Below, piece by piece: positions 46,701-57,499 of a stretch of DNA of 64,000 nt; the stretch's first letter is position 1, and each line of letters opens with the position of its first letter. The stretch covers positions 73,355,345 to 73,419,344 of the forward strand of contig NC_087065.1 of assembly GCF_963678635.1 (NCBI RefSeq), given 5' to 3'. The notes beneath the pieces are model-generated. The model searched no databases and was not told the origin of the DNA. It saw nothing but the letters and a program-made list of their open reading frames with translations. The DNA is from Symsagittifera roscoffensis (taxonomy: Eukaryota; Xenacoelomorpha; Acoela; Convolutidae). A program made the translations under genes and the position numbers.

Positions 46701-49137
46701 AAATCGTTTTTTATACAGTCAGACTGTTAAAAATGGATTGCGATAGCCCATTTGGATACGTTAATCGATTCGATTAATGATTTTTAATGGTAGAAAGAAA
46801 TCGATTTTACTGCCTGAAAAATGTAGACAAAATCGATTGAAATCAATTTTGTTGTTACTAATTTCAATATGAAAACAAAAACAGGCTAACTTGACAAAAA
46901 ATGGAATTAAATCAATTAAGAATTGATTGAAATTGAGTTTCTGAACTACATTTTCGTCGATTCAATCCGATTTTTTTGTAGATTTTGCTAGCTTATCTGT
47001 ATAAAATCTATTGTTATCCATATCTTGCCCTACGAGTAGTACTGGCACATGATGGAATCACATAGATTGATCCAGCATTCGGAGAATGTTTGTTTTTGGA
47101 AAATCACAGTCATCAAAAATCGGACAAAAAGGTCATTAAGTAGGAAATCAGAAAAAATCAATAGCCCATACACGCACATACACGAGAAGTGTAAATTTTA
47201 AAGATAAAAAATTTCGTTACAAATTTTATCTTTGATAATCAAAACACTAAATCAAATTTCAAAATGAAGTGTTCACGGAAAGTTGAAAAGCTACATAAAC
47301 AGAACAAACATACGAAAAGTGGAAGAAAAAGAACACTCTGAATTCAATCTGGTTTTTTCAATTGTTCTTTATTGTTTTTAAAAAACAAGAAACTTGTTTT
47401 TTATTGTGATTACTAATTTATCCTGTTTAAAATTTAGTTTTTTTGCCTAAACCAAAAAAACGATCGAAATATAAAACCAAAATTACAACTATGAGAAAAT
47501 TGATCATTTATTTGTATACCGTCCTATTCAATCAGTGAATGAACAATTTAGTTTGCAGACTCGAAATGTAGGCTCGCAGCTGTGTTTCAGGAAATAATAA
47601 TTCAAATACTAATGACAATCTATTATTTTTTAAGTACTGGGAAATGATAATCTATGAATCTAATATTCTATTTTCTAGGAATTTATTGTCGTATAATTTA
47701 CATAAGAAATTTTGATCAAATATCATAAAAAAGATTTTCCAGTTTTTGAGGAATCAAAACAAAAATATGCTAAGCTTGACCATCATTGAATTTCGTAAAT
47801 ATGAACGTGGGTTCCTAAAAAGTGGAGCTTTAGTTTTTCTTGCAAAGATTAAGAAAATCTTGTTATATCAAAAAGTTAGCGCTGTCATTGATGAGTAAAC
47901 ATTTTCAGAGAAAAATGTAAAAAATTCTCTTCCTTTATTGATTATAGGTCCAAAATTTTCATATAAAACCTCTTGCTCAATTATTTATAATTGTTCATTG
48001 ACTTTTTTACAGCAGTTTTAGGCAATAAAGCCCTCTTGAAAAAGTTTCGTCTTTCTATTTTTGTGTTTTTAGATTAATATGCTTATGCTAATCAAAGTTT
48101 TTACTTATTGGTGGTGATTCTTGAAAAAAACTACAATAGAATATCACTCTATTTTTTTTATTAGTTAGAAACAGCATTGAATAGACCAGAGCAATGATTG
48201 TTTTTTAGGTATATTTTGCTCGTGGTTATATCTTGCGCTTGCATCAAATAATTTATTTTTGAGCTCTTCAAACTCCTCATTGAATTTTCAGATATTGAAA
48301 AAACAACGTTGCCATAATGAATTGAAAGTTAACCTAGTGAAGATATTATATTGAATATTTTTTCGTAATATCTAAGATCGCAAATACTTGCATTTCCCAG
48401 TCATTAAAGTTTGCAACAAATTTTGGAAATTTGCAATCTCAAACCTTTCCCATTTTTCTGATCTCGATGTAGATAGTAACCAATAGAACTCAAAATGAAG
48501 CAGGAACAGCCGTTTTCTCTGCAAACATCACAGAATCTTCCGACCACGCAATTTTTTGCATCAAAATGGAACAAAGAAACTTTTTTACATTAAGTTTGTG
48601 CTGATGATTTTTTAGTGACAGAGAGATGAATGGTGATTAATGAGCCATAAAAATCCTTCAAAAATCAATAAATATTAAAAAAAAAGATCCAAGAAGAATA
48701 TGGTTTGAAAGTCAACCTGCTTCTGTTTAAACAAATTATTGGTCAAAGCAACTAACAAAACTGGACCAGTTTATATCAACGCTGATTTCTTTTCTAAATA
48801 TTTCTAGAACCCAAATGACGCCCAATATGTTTGATTCCCTATGTAGCCTTTGAGGTAGCCAAAATTGGCTATAAAAAATTATAAAAATGTGTTCCACGCT
48901 AAAATTCTTTACCACAATTCCGGAGAGGTAGTTTCTAGGATTTTCTCGAGGGGGGGGGGGCGGATTTTCAGAAAATTTCGAAAATTTTGTTGACCTTTTT
49001 TGATTTTTATGAGCTCTCCTAAATCACTCTAAAGACCCCCTTTTGCCCAAATTTTCTGCGCGGCAGGCAAAATTTTAAAAAAAGCCAAAAAAAGGCGTTT
49101 TTAGGAAATTTTCGGAAAATTTTCACCAAAAAATTGC
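43747..49137. repeat. Duplicated intron-1 segment, copy B (starts at the gap)
   Basis: Matches 38154-43543 from end to end. It continues past the point where copy A is cut, with the rest of a repeat element and then exon 2 of the gene. Only this copy connects to exon 2 and only copy A connects to exon 1, as expected if a single region was assembled twice from two contigs or two alleles. Confidence 0.92.
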
Positions 49138-49440
49138 GTTTCTTCGGTGCGTGCTCTTTTTCGGCGCGCGCTCCACCCTCAAAATTAGCATCAATTCGCA
49201 CCCAAGGCACCTTAAAAAACATTTAGGGTCCGCCACCCAACATGGAAATCTCAAAGTAGTACTAAATCCACCCCAGATCAAAAGGTTGAAACGAAAAAAT
49301 ACTTTAAAAAAAATCCGAGTAGATAAATTGAATATCAAGAATCCCCTCTCAAAAAAGTATAAATTGGCGCCTTTAGAAAATTTTTAGGGTCCGTCACCAA
49401 AAAATCTATATCTCAAAAAAGTACAAAGGGGGACCCTTTT
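48931..49440 (+). repeat. GGATCTAGGATTTTCTCGAGG-family element, long copy
   Basis: Starts TCTAGGATTTTCTCGAGGGG, passes CAAATTTTCTGCGCGGCAGGC and GGCGCGCGCTCCACCCTC, and ends GGGTCCGTCACCAAAAA and CAAAGGGGGACCCTTTTGG. The GGGTCCG(T/C)CACC module occurs twice (49228 and 49387), so this copy carries a partial duplication or two nested insertions. Confidence 0.75.
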
Positions 49441-49708
49441 GGTCGGCAGGGTGTCAAACTCAAACTCCTGAGAAAAGGCGTCCGCCAAATGACTTTGGGA
49501 AAGGAATTTTGAATTTTTTGAATCCAAATCACTTCTAGAGGCGCTTTAGTATGAAACTGCACTTGATTCCCTGCGGGATTTTTAGAGGTACCTTATAAAT
49601 CCGGCAAACCTTATAACTATCCTACGTTTTAGTTCAATCGCGCCCCTTTTGTTGGTGGTCTCAACAAATTGAAGTACTTTTACGAGCTTTTTTTAACCAT
49701 AAAATCTA

Positions 49709-49711
<3 letters not shown>

Positions 49712-49744
<33 letters not shown>
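49712..49744. repeat. (TA)n microsatellite at the exon 2 acceptor
   Basis: About 16 TA units, ending only about 12 bases before the acceptor TTTCAG at 49750-49755. The usual polypyrimidine tract is reduced to TTTCATGTTTCAG. Confidence 0.95.
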
Positions 49745-49745
<1 letters not shown>

Positions 49746-49755
49746 CATGTTTCAG

Positions 49756-50479
49756 ATTGGTCAATACGAAGGTGATTATTCTACTTACAGAAACCTGATA
49801 GCTTTGACTATGCGAATTGCAGTCTACTCCAGCTATGGATTCGTCGGATTCTTCGTCATTGTCGCCTTCGCTTGCTCGGGTAAAAACCGAGACTGCCTCG
49901 AGAAGAAGAAATGTTGCCGACGACACATCATGATGTTTGTTGTTATTATTATGATCATTCTCGCTATTTTATACCTCCTTACGCTAATTTGCACTTCGGT
50001 GATTGGGATTCCGTTGGCGTTTGCGACGATGATGACGACATCGTGTAATATGGTATACGATGTAACAGCGGCGACTATCAACAGTACCTATGGTCAATCG
50101 GCATGTCTGAATCTGGAGTTCCTCGGAGTGCCAGCAGCACAAGCTGATACTTTATGCAAAGGAAATCCAGAGTTTAAAGAGTTCTGTACATCAATTGATG
50201 AAGCGGTTACAGATGCCTACTTCTGCTGGGCTGCTCTCTTAATTGCCAACATTGCTCTCGTTTTAGGATTAGTAGCTTTTGGCGCCAATTTTGCCTATAT
50301 CAAGTCGATCAAAGATGAAATTAAAAAAGACCCAGAGACAATACCCATGCTAAATGCAAACAAAGATTCGAAGAGCAAAATATCTAAAGAACAGTCTAAA
50401 GACGCGGGAAGTAATAAGAGCCCTCCAAAGGATTCTGCGAGCAAAAGAACCCCGCCCAAAGAGAATCCTGCCCCAATAG
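49756..50479 (+). CDS. M6/PLP-family tetraspan protein, exon 2 (TM2-TM4)
   Basis: The acceptor is ATGTTTCAG before 49756 (phase 0, as exon 1 requires) and the donor ATAG/GTAGTT after 50479 (phase 1). In protein numbering from exon 1, TM2 is about 83-103, followed by the basic cytoplasmic loop K-K-K-C-C-R-R (112-118), TM3 120-146, a large extracellular loop 147-217, and TM4 218-242 ending A-N-F-A-Y-I-K. The loop has cysteines at 159, 179, 196 and 206, the number that forms the two disulfides in PLP/M6, the A-C-L-N-L-E-F-L-G-V stretch typical of the family, and a glycosylation site N171-S-T. From 246 a lysine- and serine-rich cytoplasmic tail begins (S-K-S-K-I-S-K; K-R-T-P-P-K), longer than in vertebrate relatives. 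Without the donor the frame would stop at 50638-50640. Confidence 0.85.
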
Positions 50480-50727
50480 GTAGTTGGTCGATGTTTCGCT
50501 GCTATATCTGGATATGGAAACTAAACCCAAAATTAGGAATGCAACTTTTTAGCCGAAATACTCTAAGGCCAGGTATCCGAAAAAGTTTTGCTTTGGCAAT
50601 TTTTAATAATGCTTTAATTTGTTTTCATGGAAATTTTTAATGCAACTTTTTTCATAAATCTTTGATCATAAAATTTTAAGAGGCGTTTTGACTAAAAGCT
50701 AGCAGCGAAATTTAGATTGGTAACCAG

Positions 50728-51161
50728 GCAAGCCGATAACTGACAAAAATGAACAAAACCAGAAACAAAACGCAAACAACAACCAACTAAAAATGCCAGA
50801 TGAAAAAATAGAGGAAAAATCTCAATCGGAGAGGTCACAAAAATCAGCAAGAAGCAGACGGACTCTGGAAGCCAAAGGCAACCGAAACGAAGACGCAACT
50901 AGTATCAAAAATCAAGACGGGACCAGTAATCGAAACGCCGAAGAAGCCGCTCTCGATGCTCCAGCTGATAATGCGGACAGAACTACAGAATCGACGAATC
51001 GACCAAGACGACCCAAGAGGTCTCGCAACTTGAAGCGATCGGCGTCCAAGGGTATGATGTCACCTAAGAGGAGTCCATCATTCGAAAGGGGTTCCGACAT
51101 CCAAGCAGCTCCTGAAGATGATAATAAGTCTGAGAACAAAGTGGGGTCCGAATACGGCAAC
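50728..51161 (+). CDS. M6/PLP-family gene, exon 3: first R-S-A-S tail exon
   Basis: A 248-base intron separates it from exon 2. The acceptor is GTAACCAG before 50728; G from exon 2 plus GC make glycine and the frame is open for 144 codons. The donor AAC/GTGAGG after 51161 is in phase 0; without it the frame ends at 51189-51191. The peptide is hydrophilic and rich in N, Q, S, R and E, and contains K-R-S-R-N-L-K-R-S-A-S-K-G followed by M-M-S-P-K-R. The serines after R-x-x suit basophilic kinases and the S-P site a proline-directed kinase (inference). The same motif opens the tail exons downstream. An internal ATG at 50793 is probably not a start. Confidence 0.72.
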
Positions 51162-51346
51162 GTGAGGTCAACTATAAGACAGTCAACGTAGTTCAATTGA
51201 GGCCTATTAATTTCACTCTTTTCAAACCAATGCAGTAGAATAGTTATCAGGCGCAAATTACTTAGTTGTTCAATCTCGCATGTTTACCTTTAGACCTGAA
51301 TTGGATCTTGTTAACTATTCCCCCCCCCCCCCTTGGTTTCTTAAAA

Positions 51347-52304
51347 CGCCCGGGATGACCAAACATACTAGTCATACAATTTCCATATATGGAAAAATGC
51401 TAGTCATACACTTTCCATGCAATTCCATACGTACAGAAAATTGCATGAAAGGTCTATGATTAGTATTTTTTTCATATATGGCAATTGTATGACTAGCATT
51501 TTTCCATAAACCAAAAATTTTGATTTTTTACATTTTAATTTCTCAAAATTTTTTGGTTGTGTTCGTAACCGAACACAAATGACATAAACCTTGATTACTC
51601 AAACGTAGTAACCAAAGGTTTGGCCGTCTCGCATTAAAAATGCATTGGAAACAGCTTGATATTTGTTACTTCTGTCTCACACAAATAATATAACGAAAGT
51701 AATGAACTTTTAAATTTTGGCAATAATTTTCAAAGATGATTATTTCTAAAATTAGAATTTTTAAATTACCAGACATTGATCAAGGCATACAAAAACTTGT
51801 CATACAAAAGAAAGAGGAGTTTTAAGCGTTTTTGAAAAAAATTATGAAGAGAAAAGGAAAAAAAATCCAATATTAGTATATCCAGGACTACGTTATACAC
51901 ACAAAAAATTAAATTTTGCATGCAAAATTTTTTTTTTCAAAAAATGTTTGTTTGAATACGAAAATCAGTTTGCGATTGAAAAAAAAACACAAAAAATTGC
52001 CAGCAGTTGAATTGATTGTTCGAAGCTTTTTTTTCGAAAAATTTTTTTTTTTAAAAATGCTAATCATACAATTTCCATATATGGAAATTGTATGATTAGC
52101 ATTTTTTTTCATACCATTTTTTTTCTTTTTTTTTCATGAAGAGATACCAATTTCGATACCAAAACAACTATAAAATACCTTTGAAATTCGATTAAACTCA
52201 TTTTGCAAAAATGTATGAAATTTGTAGGACTAGCATTTTTCCATAGACTAAGTCTATGAAATTGTATGATTAGCATTTTCGGTCTATGGAGGTCAACCCG
52301 GGCG
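51347..52304. repeat. Inverted-repeat element with CGCCCGGGT termini and palindromes, copy 2
   Basis: Starts CGCCCGGGATGACC and ends GGAGGTCAACCCGGGCG, related to 7253-8381 across most of its length but without the internal duplication. It lies in the intron between tail exons 3 and 4. It contains a perfect 54-base palindrome at 52053-52106. Confidence 0.82.
52053..52106. repeat. Perfect 54-base palindrome
   Basis: The centre is between 52079 and 52080 (TTTCCATA/TATGGAAA). The arms read AAAAATGCTAATCATACAAT outward-in, with no mismatch and no loop, so the DNA can extrude a cruciform and the transcript can fold into a 27-bp stem. Confidence 0.9.
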
Positions 52305-52749
52305 AATTCTTCCCCCCCCCCCCGATAGAATTGATTGAACAGTTAGGCATATACGAATTTTGAACCATGTAGCGAATTTCTCAAAAGGGCGAAGTAGTTA
52401 ACAAGATCCCCTGAAATGATAGCTGAGTTTTGCCAACTTTTGTAAGAGCCTAAAATCAAAACTTTTTGAGGCTATATGATTTGTGGTTAGAACCATGATC
52501 ATAGCTGTTTGAGTTCTGCGATGGAACAATTTTGTGAGATAACTCTATCTTTTTCTTTCTTTTTCTTATTTTATCAATTCCAAAATTTAAAAAAGTCTCA
52601 AATTTAGAACTACCAAATGATCCGATTTTTGAAAAAGCCATCTTAATCTACAGTTGTTTATTGAATTTATAACAAAAGCTTTAATCTGATTTAACTAAAA
52701 TGAAAATTAAAAAGAGTATTTTTTTAATCATTTCACTCAATATTGTTAG

Positions 52750-53022
52750 GAAGTCGAACAACTGAACGAAACTGCTCCAAAAAGATCCCGTAGCTTAAAC
52801 CGGTCTGCATCTAGAGGTGCTGCGTCACCTAGGAAGATATCCACATCCGCAGCAACTGGTGCTTTGGCTGCGTCCGGCGGAGCAGCTGCAGCCGGAGCTA
52901 GGAGATCATCAGTTGCGTTGGATAACTTAGATGTCGACAAGAAGGACGCGGATGGGTCTTCAAAAGAAGGGAACACTCAGGATGAGTCATACGACGACGA
53001 TGACGCAAGTTTTATATCGTAA
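52750..53022 (+). CDS. M6/PLP-family gene, exon 4: alternative terminal tail
   Basis: The acceptor is ATTGTTAG before 52750, phase 0, as exon 3 or exon 5 require. It reads E-V-E-Q-L-N-E-T-A-P, then K-R-S-R-S-L-N-R-S-A-S-R-G with A-A-S-P-R-K, an alanine/glycine-rich stretch, A-R-R-S-S-V, and an acidic end D-D-D-D-A-S-F-I-S with a TAA at 53020-53022. No usable phase 0 donor is present, so it should be an alternative last exon. AATAAA at 53220-53225 fits an end there. If it is used, the exons after it are left out. Confidence 0.75.
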   Translation, partial: EVEQLNETAPKRSRSLNRSASRGAASPRKISTSAATGALAASGGAAAAGARRSSVALDNLDVDKKDADGSSKEGNTQDESYDDDDASFIS

Positions 53023-53219
53023 TTTTTGTCCGTGTTTTTTTTGCAAAATATTGTGTTTGTTTTAGTTAATTCCGAATGGTTGGCAAGTGAACTTGAGCAG
53101 TTATAAAATTTGGTTTTAGGCTACTAGCTCCGACCACTAAAAATTGGAAGAAACTTTGTATTCGGGTGTATTGTTTTAGTTTTTTTTCTACTTTTTTTCC
53201 AGCCAAAATCAGGTACCCT

Positions 53220-53225
53220 AATAAA
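53220..53225 (+). terminator. Polyadenylation signal AATAAA after tail exon 4
   Basis: About 200 bases after the stop of exon 4. It would allow the short transcript form to end here. Confidence 0.4.
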
Positions 53226-55913
53226 CCATCGGGATAAATTAATCCAATAACTAACCCTTTTACTTATGATTCTAACCATATTAATTTGCACAAAAAAATT
53301 GTGAGCGTCGAACATTTTGATTTTTCAATCGAATTTAATAACTTTTTTTAAGCGATGAAAATTAAGTCTTACTGCAGTAAATTTTGTTTTCAAAGTTTCT
53401 TTCAGCGCTTTTATGGGAATGAAAAACGTCAAAAGCCTAAAAAAAGAAATTATCGAAAGAATTTTATAAAAAATTAGAAATATTTTTGTTTTGATTATAT
53501 TTTTGTTTTTCTGTTCCTTTTTTGTCAAAAAATTCAGAAAACCGTTTTTTGTGTTTTTAGTTTTATGAATTTGGTCACAATTTTTGTCCTTTTGGGCAGC
53601 AACTGGTTATGGTTGTTAGATTTTCTACACATTATCACGATATCCTGGGTCAAACTGATGTCCTGTGTCAAACTGATCAGTTTTATGGTAACTAATTTTG
53701 TTAAAACAGGTTTATTGAAAAAAAAACAATTTGACAATAACTATAAATTCATGAGCCAAAAAATTGAGTTTTTTTTTTACTTTTCTCGAGAAATCTGAAT
53801 CGTCCTTTGGACTTGTGTTTTATAATCTCTATCAAAATTTGATAAGTGGTTTTTGTTGACTAGGAAGGTTCAACCAAAAATGTTCCAGCATGAACATTAA
53901 GGCGGGATTTTGAATTTACTTCAAATTTGAATTTAAAAATGATTTAAGTTCAATGTTGCACGAAAACCAAAGACCAACTTCTCTGCAAGTCATAGACTAA
54001 CAGTTATGTATTTTAATTTGTTTCTTTTCTTTCTAATTTTACTTTGACATCATTTAGGCAACTGTTTGCGAAAATTAATTGCTTAACAAATTTCAAAAGA
54101 AATGAAGTGCAACTGTTCTCAACTGACTAAGGCCCAAAACAGGTTGAAAACAAGCATAAATTGAATAAGAAATATGAATTTTATGAAAAGTTGTTGCTCT
54201 CCGCACTAAATACGTTCGCGGCAGTTTTTTTGTTTTCAAGTTTAATAAAAAGTATGATGGCCAACATTTGCATTAGAAAAGTTTTCTCGGCATTTTTTTC
54301 GTCTTATTTTTCAACTCCGCTCAGCTTTTTTTTAAAAAAGCTATAACAGTTAACAAAAAAATTAAATAGTTTTTGAAATTCAATTTGACAATAACTATAA
54401 ATTCATGAGCCAAAAGTTGAGTTTTTTTGAGATTTTTTGTGAACACCATCCCCCTACACGTCATATAAATTACAACATGATCAATTTTGCTCCTAATAAA
54501 AAATCAATTATGGCCATTAAGCCTCCTTCAATCAATTTGAAACAGTTTTTCAGACGGAATAAATCTCCTTTTACGCGTGAATAGCGCAAAATATATCGCG
54601 CGTTAATTGTCCCAATTCGGTCAAAATGGCAATCTTTTAACCCCCATACTTTACAACAATGATCACAGTTGATTTTTTTGAAAGTTAAGCTCAAGAAGCC
54701 AATACTTTTTACATTATAGAAAAAATTCCGTAAAAAATTCCGTAAAAATTTCCGTAAAAAACCACCTCGAGCACGAATATTCCGTTACTTTCGTTGGGAA
54801 ATTCGGAACATAAAAAAATTCAAAATGATTTTCTGTCTTCTTAACTACTTTGAAAATTTTTCCAAATTTCATTGGCAACGTTCAATAAAAACGCCTAAGA
54901 CGAAAATTGAATAACCTAAAGTTAAGGTGCTTGACTAACGACACAACCAAAAGCTTTCAACTTTTTTTGGTTTTAATTTCTTATTCGAATTATGCTTGTT
55001 TTCAACCTGTTTTGAGCCTTTGAGCTCTCTTCAGTTTTCATTGACTTTTTCATTCGACGTCTTTGTTTGACTTTGCTCAATTTTTGCGAAGATCGTTCAG
55101 TTTTACGCCAATAAATCAACGGTACCTAATTTGAGTTTTACTTGATGTTTTGTCTCAAACTTGAATTGACTTTTTTATTGTCTCATTTTTTTTCTCAATA
55201 AAATGTATATCTTTATTCACTTAAGACATATTTTTGACCAATCGTGACTTGAACACTTTTTATTTAAAAGTATCTCTCTATAATTTAAGTTTCTTGATAA
55301 ACACCAGCATATATCAGTGAACCAAAAAGTCAAAATAGATTCAATTTTTGAAATTGTTTTAACGTGGTTATCTTAAGCTCAAAATAATCGAAAATAACTT
55401 AAAATGTTTGTATTTAGTATTTAATGGCTAATAAAAATATTTATGGAGCTGGAAAAAATGAAAATTCAAGAAAATGATAAGTTAGACATTTTTTTCTTTC
55501 TGCATAACTTTGGTGATTATTGCTTCCAAAGAAAATTACCGAACAATTATGCTTGGAGTATTTTTTGCTGAAACCGTTTTGCGCAATTGAGTATAGTTTT
55601 CAGCGATTTTTTTTCTACTTCAAATTAATTATTGACTCATCAAGTTCAAACGTAGAATTTTTTTTTGATCGGCTATGAAACTTGATACCGTTTTGAAAAC
55701 TGCCAAATTGACCGGTGATCGAGAAATTATTGTTAATTTGTTTGTACTATGATTGTGTACTATTAGAAGTCAGAACAAACAGAATCTAGGATTATCTAGA
55801 CAAATTCAATTTCAAAAACTATGTCTGGAATGAGGGGAAATAGTGGAAATGGAATATGCTTAGACAGGCTGGAGAGGCTTTCATGGAACCTCTGCGAATC
55901 GCAGAAAGCAACC
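53226..55913. other. Intron with several repeats
   Basis: A 47-50 base sequence (AATTTGACAATAACTATAAATT, then CATGAGCCAAAA) occurs twice, at about 53730 and 54382. CCAAAACAGGTTGAAAACAAGC at about 54132 has an inverted partner at about 54990-55012, so 54118-55026 may be an inverted-repeat element. An AAGACTGCTCG-family fragment lies inside it at 54437-54809. No coding sequence seen. Confidence 0.55.
54437..54809 (+). repeat. AAGACTGCTCG-family element, left end lost
   Basis: CGTCATATAAATTACAACATG, CGCGCAAAATATATCGCGCG-like text and the right end CGAGCACGAATATTCCGTTA followed by TTCGGAAC match the element at 21082-21580 in the same orientation. Confidence 0.7.
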
Positions 55914-56155
55914 ACATTATCACGATTCATAGAAAATTACGAATCTGAAACAAGTTGATTTAGCAAAACACAGCAGCCAAATGCCGATACCTTTGCGGAT
56001 GTGTGATTTGATATAGAATGTTTTGCAGAACAACTATATTTGTTCCGCAAAACATTCTATATCAAATCACACATCCGCTACGGCATGGCCATTTGGTAGC
56101 TGTTTTACTAAATCAAATTGTTTCAGATTCGTAAATTTCTATGATTATCGTTCCG
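55914..56155. repeat. Imperfect long inverted repeat beside the duplication start
   Basis: The arms at about 55914-56031 and 56035-56155 share, among others, GCGGATGTGTGATTTGATAT and its complement, CAAAATG/CATTTTG-type blocks and TTACGAATCTGAAACAA with its complement. The 5,678-bp duplicated unit starts inside the right arm (about 56051), so the second copy has only half the hairpin. Confidence 0.82.
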
Positions 56156-56681
56156 ACTTTCGATACGAAAGTAACGGAATATTTGTGCTCGGGTGGGTTT
56201 TTTTTCTTCAGACAAATTTCGACTTTTTAACTAGCCATTTTTGACGGAAATTTTTTATGTCATTAGAGAGGTATTGTTGTCTTGAGCTCAAATTTGAAAA
56301 GATAATTTACCTATGATCATTTTTTGTAAAGTTACGGGGTTTTAAAGATTGCCATTTTGGGCAATTTGGGACAATTAACGCGCGATATATTTCGCGCTAT
56401 TAACGCGTAAGCGGAGAGTTAATACGTCTTAGAAATCGTTCCTAATTGGTTAAAAGAAGCTTATTTGCCATAAATGGTTTGTTACAAGGAGCGAAATCTA
56501 TCTTTTTGTACTTTATGTGGCGTGTGGGGGGATGATTTTCATTAAAAAAATTTCAAATTTTAGAAGAAAAAAATTTCATTTTATTTTATTACATTCAGTT
56601 TTTTTTTATGTTAATACTGCTCCATAAACCTTAAAACGCAGTCGGAACATTCAGGGCTTCGCCCTGATACGAGCAGTCTTG
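56150..56681 (-). repeat. AAGACTGCTCG-family element, complete, reverse orientation
   Basis: Ends, read on the minus strand: CAAGACTGCTCGTATCAGGG with the hairpin CAGGGC-GAA-GCCCTG (56652-56666), then GTTCCGACTGCG; and at the other end CGAAAGTCGGAAC with the palindrome ACTTTCGATACGAAAGT (about 56156-56172). GTTCCGACT and AGTCGGAAC form an inverted pair near the two ends. The repeat at 61828-62359 is its duplicate. Confidence 0.78.
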
Positions 56682-56861
56682 TTATCAATTGTTCAGCTAA
56701 AGTTGTCGCTCTTTCAAATGTTATCAACTGCACCGGCGACAAGTTTTTGCCTGTGACAGATTGTTCCTTTTGACTACGAATTTGAGTGGGCTCACAAAAA
56801 GTATTGCATAGTATCATTTATTAAACTAAAATGCATCAAAATTACAGGTTTTTGCTTTCAG

Positions 56862-57119
56862 GAGACTGAGCAGAAAAACTCAACTAACGTAAACAGAGGT
56901 CGCAGCAGCTTAAGAAAATCAGCTTCAAGAGGAGTCCCAGCAGCCACTGGTGCTGCAGTTTTGGCTGGTTCCAATGGTGTTGTTACAGGGACGGGAGCAA
57001 AAGCGTCTGATTTGGAGAAAGACCCGGATAAGTTGGACGTGGGCAAAAAAGATGGCGAGGGTTCCAGTGCAGATGGTGACAATACACTAGACAGGGAGGA
57101 TTCAAATGACGGCAATGAG
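56862..57119 (+). CDS. M6/PLP-family gene, exon 5: internal R-S-A-S tail exon
   Basis: The acceptor is TTTGCTTTCAG before 56862 and the donor GAG/GTAGTG after 57119, both phase 0; 258 bases, 86 codons. It reads E-T-E-Q-K-N-S-T-N-V-N, then R-G-R-S-S-L-R-K-S-A-S-R-G-V-P, a glycine/alanine/valine stretch, and an acidic end with K-D-P-D-K-L-D-V-G-K-K-D-G and D-S-N-D-G-N-E. It can be skipped or added without changing the frame, so it may serve in series between exon 3 and exon 6. If the donor is not used, translation runs through a G-run (poly-glycine) to a stop at 57210-57212. It is repeated at 62540-62797. Confidence 0.74.
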
Positions 57120-57132
57120 GTAGTGCAACTGA

Positions 57133-57153
57133 GGGGGGGGGGGGGGGGGGGGG
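57133..57153 (+). repeat. Run of 21 G just inside the intron after exon 5
   Basis: Thirteen bases past the exon 5 donor. In the pre-mRNA such a run can form a quadruplex or bind hnRNP H/F-type factors, either of which is known to influence use of a nearby donor. The same run follows the duplicate exon at 62811-62831. Confidence 0.9.
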
Positions 57154-57499
57154 ACTTCGATCTTTTTGCATCTTCGCAGTTTTTGCTATTTCAATGCGCC
57201 CACATGCAATGACTTTTGACTTTTATGAGGAGCAAACATCTAACTAGACTCAAATTATCTAAGGCTATTGTCTCCAAATACAAGAATAATTTTCTTTTAA
57301 CTAGAAACTAGGTCGTAGGATGGTCATATCAAGGGAAATTTCTATGAGTAAAAAGTATTATTAGTTAAAAACTTTTTCGTACTTTATAATTTCGAGTGAG
57401 AATTCGAAAAAAAGAACAAAACTTTTTCGAGAAAAAATTGTCTGAAGATTTTCTTTTCCAAGACGGATCTTCACAAGAAAAAAGACTGCACTCAGGAGC

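Noticed and set aside
52746-52976. Alanine-rich protein on the minus strand opposite exon 4
   Set aside because: Mirror frame of exon 4; no splice sites or start context of its own.
53534-53798. Membrane-like frames on both strands near 53.6 kb
   Set aside because: AT-rich DNA with T-runs easily gives hydrophobic frames. No splice sites or coding composition.
57133-57212. Poly-glycine C-terminus as the normal end of exon 5
   Set aside because: A consensus phase 0 donor lies before the G-run, and homopolymers of this length vary; kept only as a possible read-through form.
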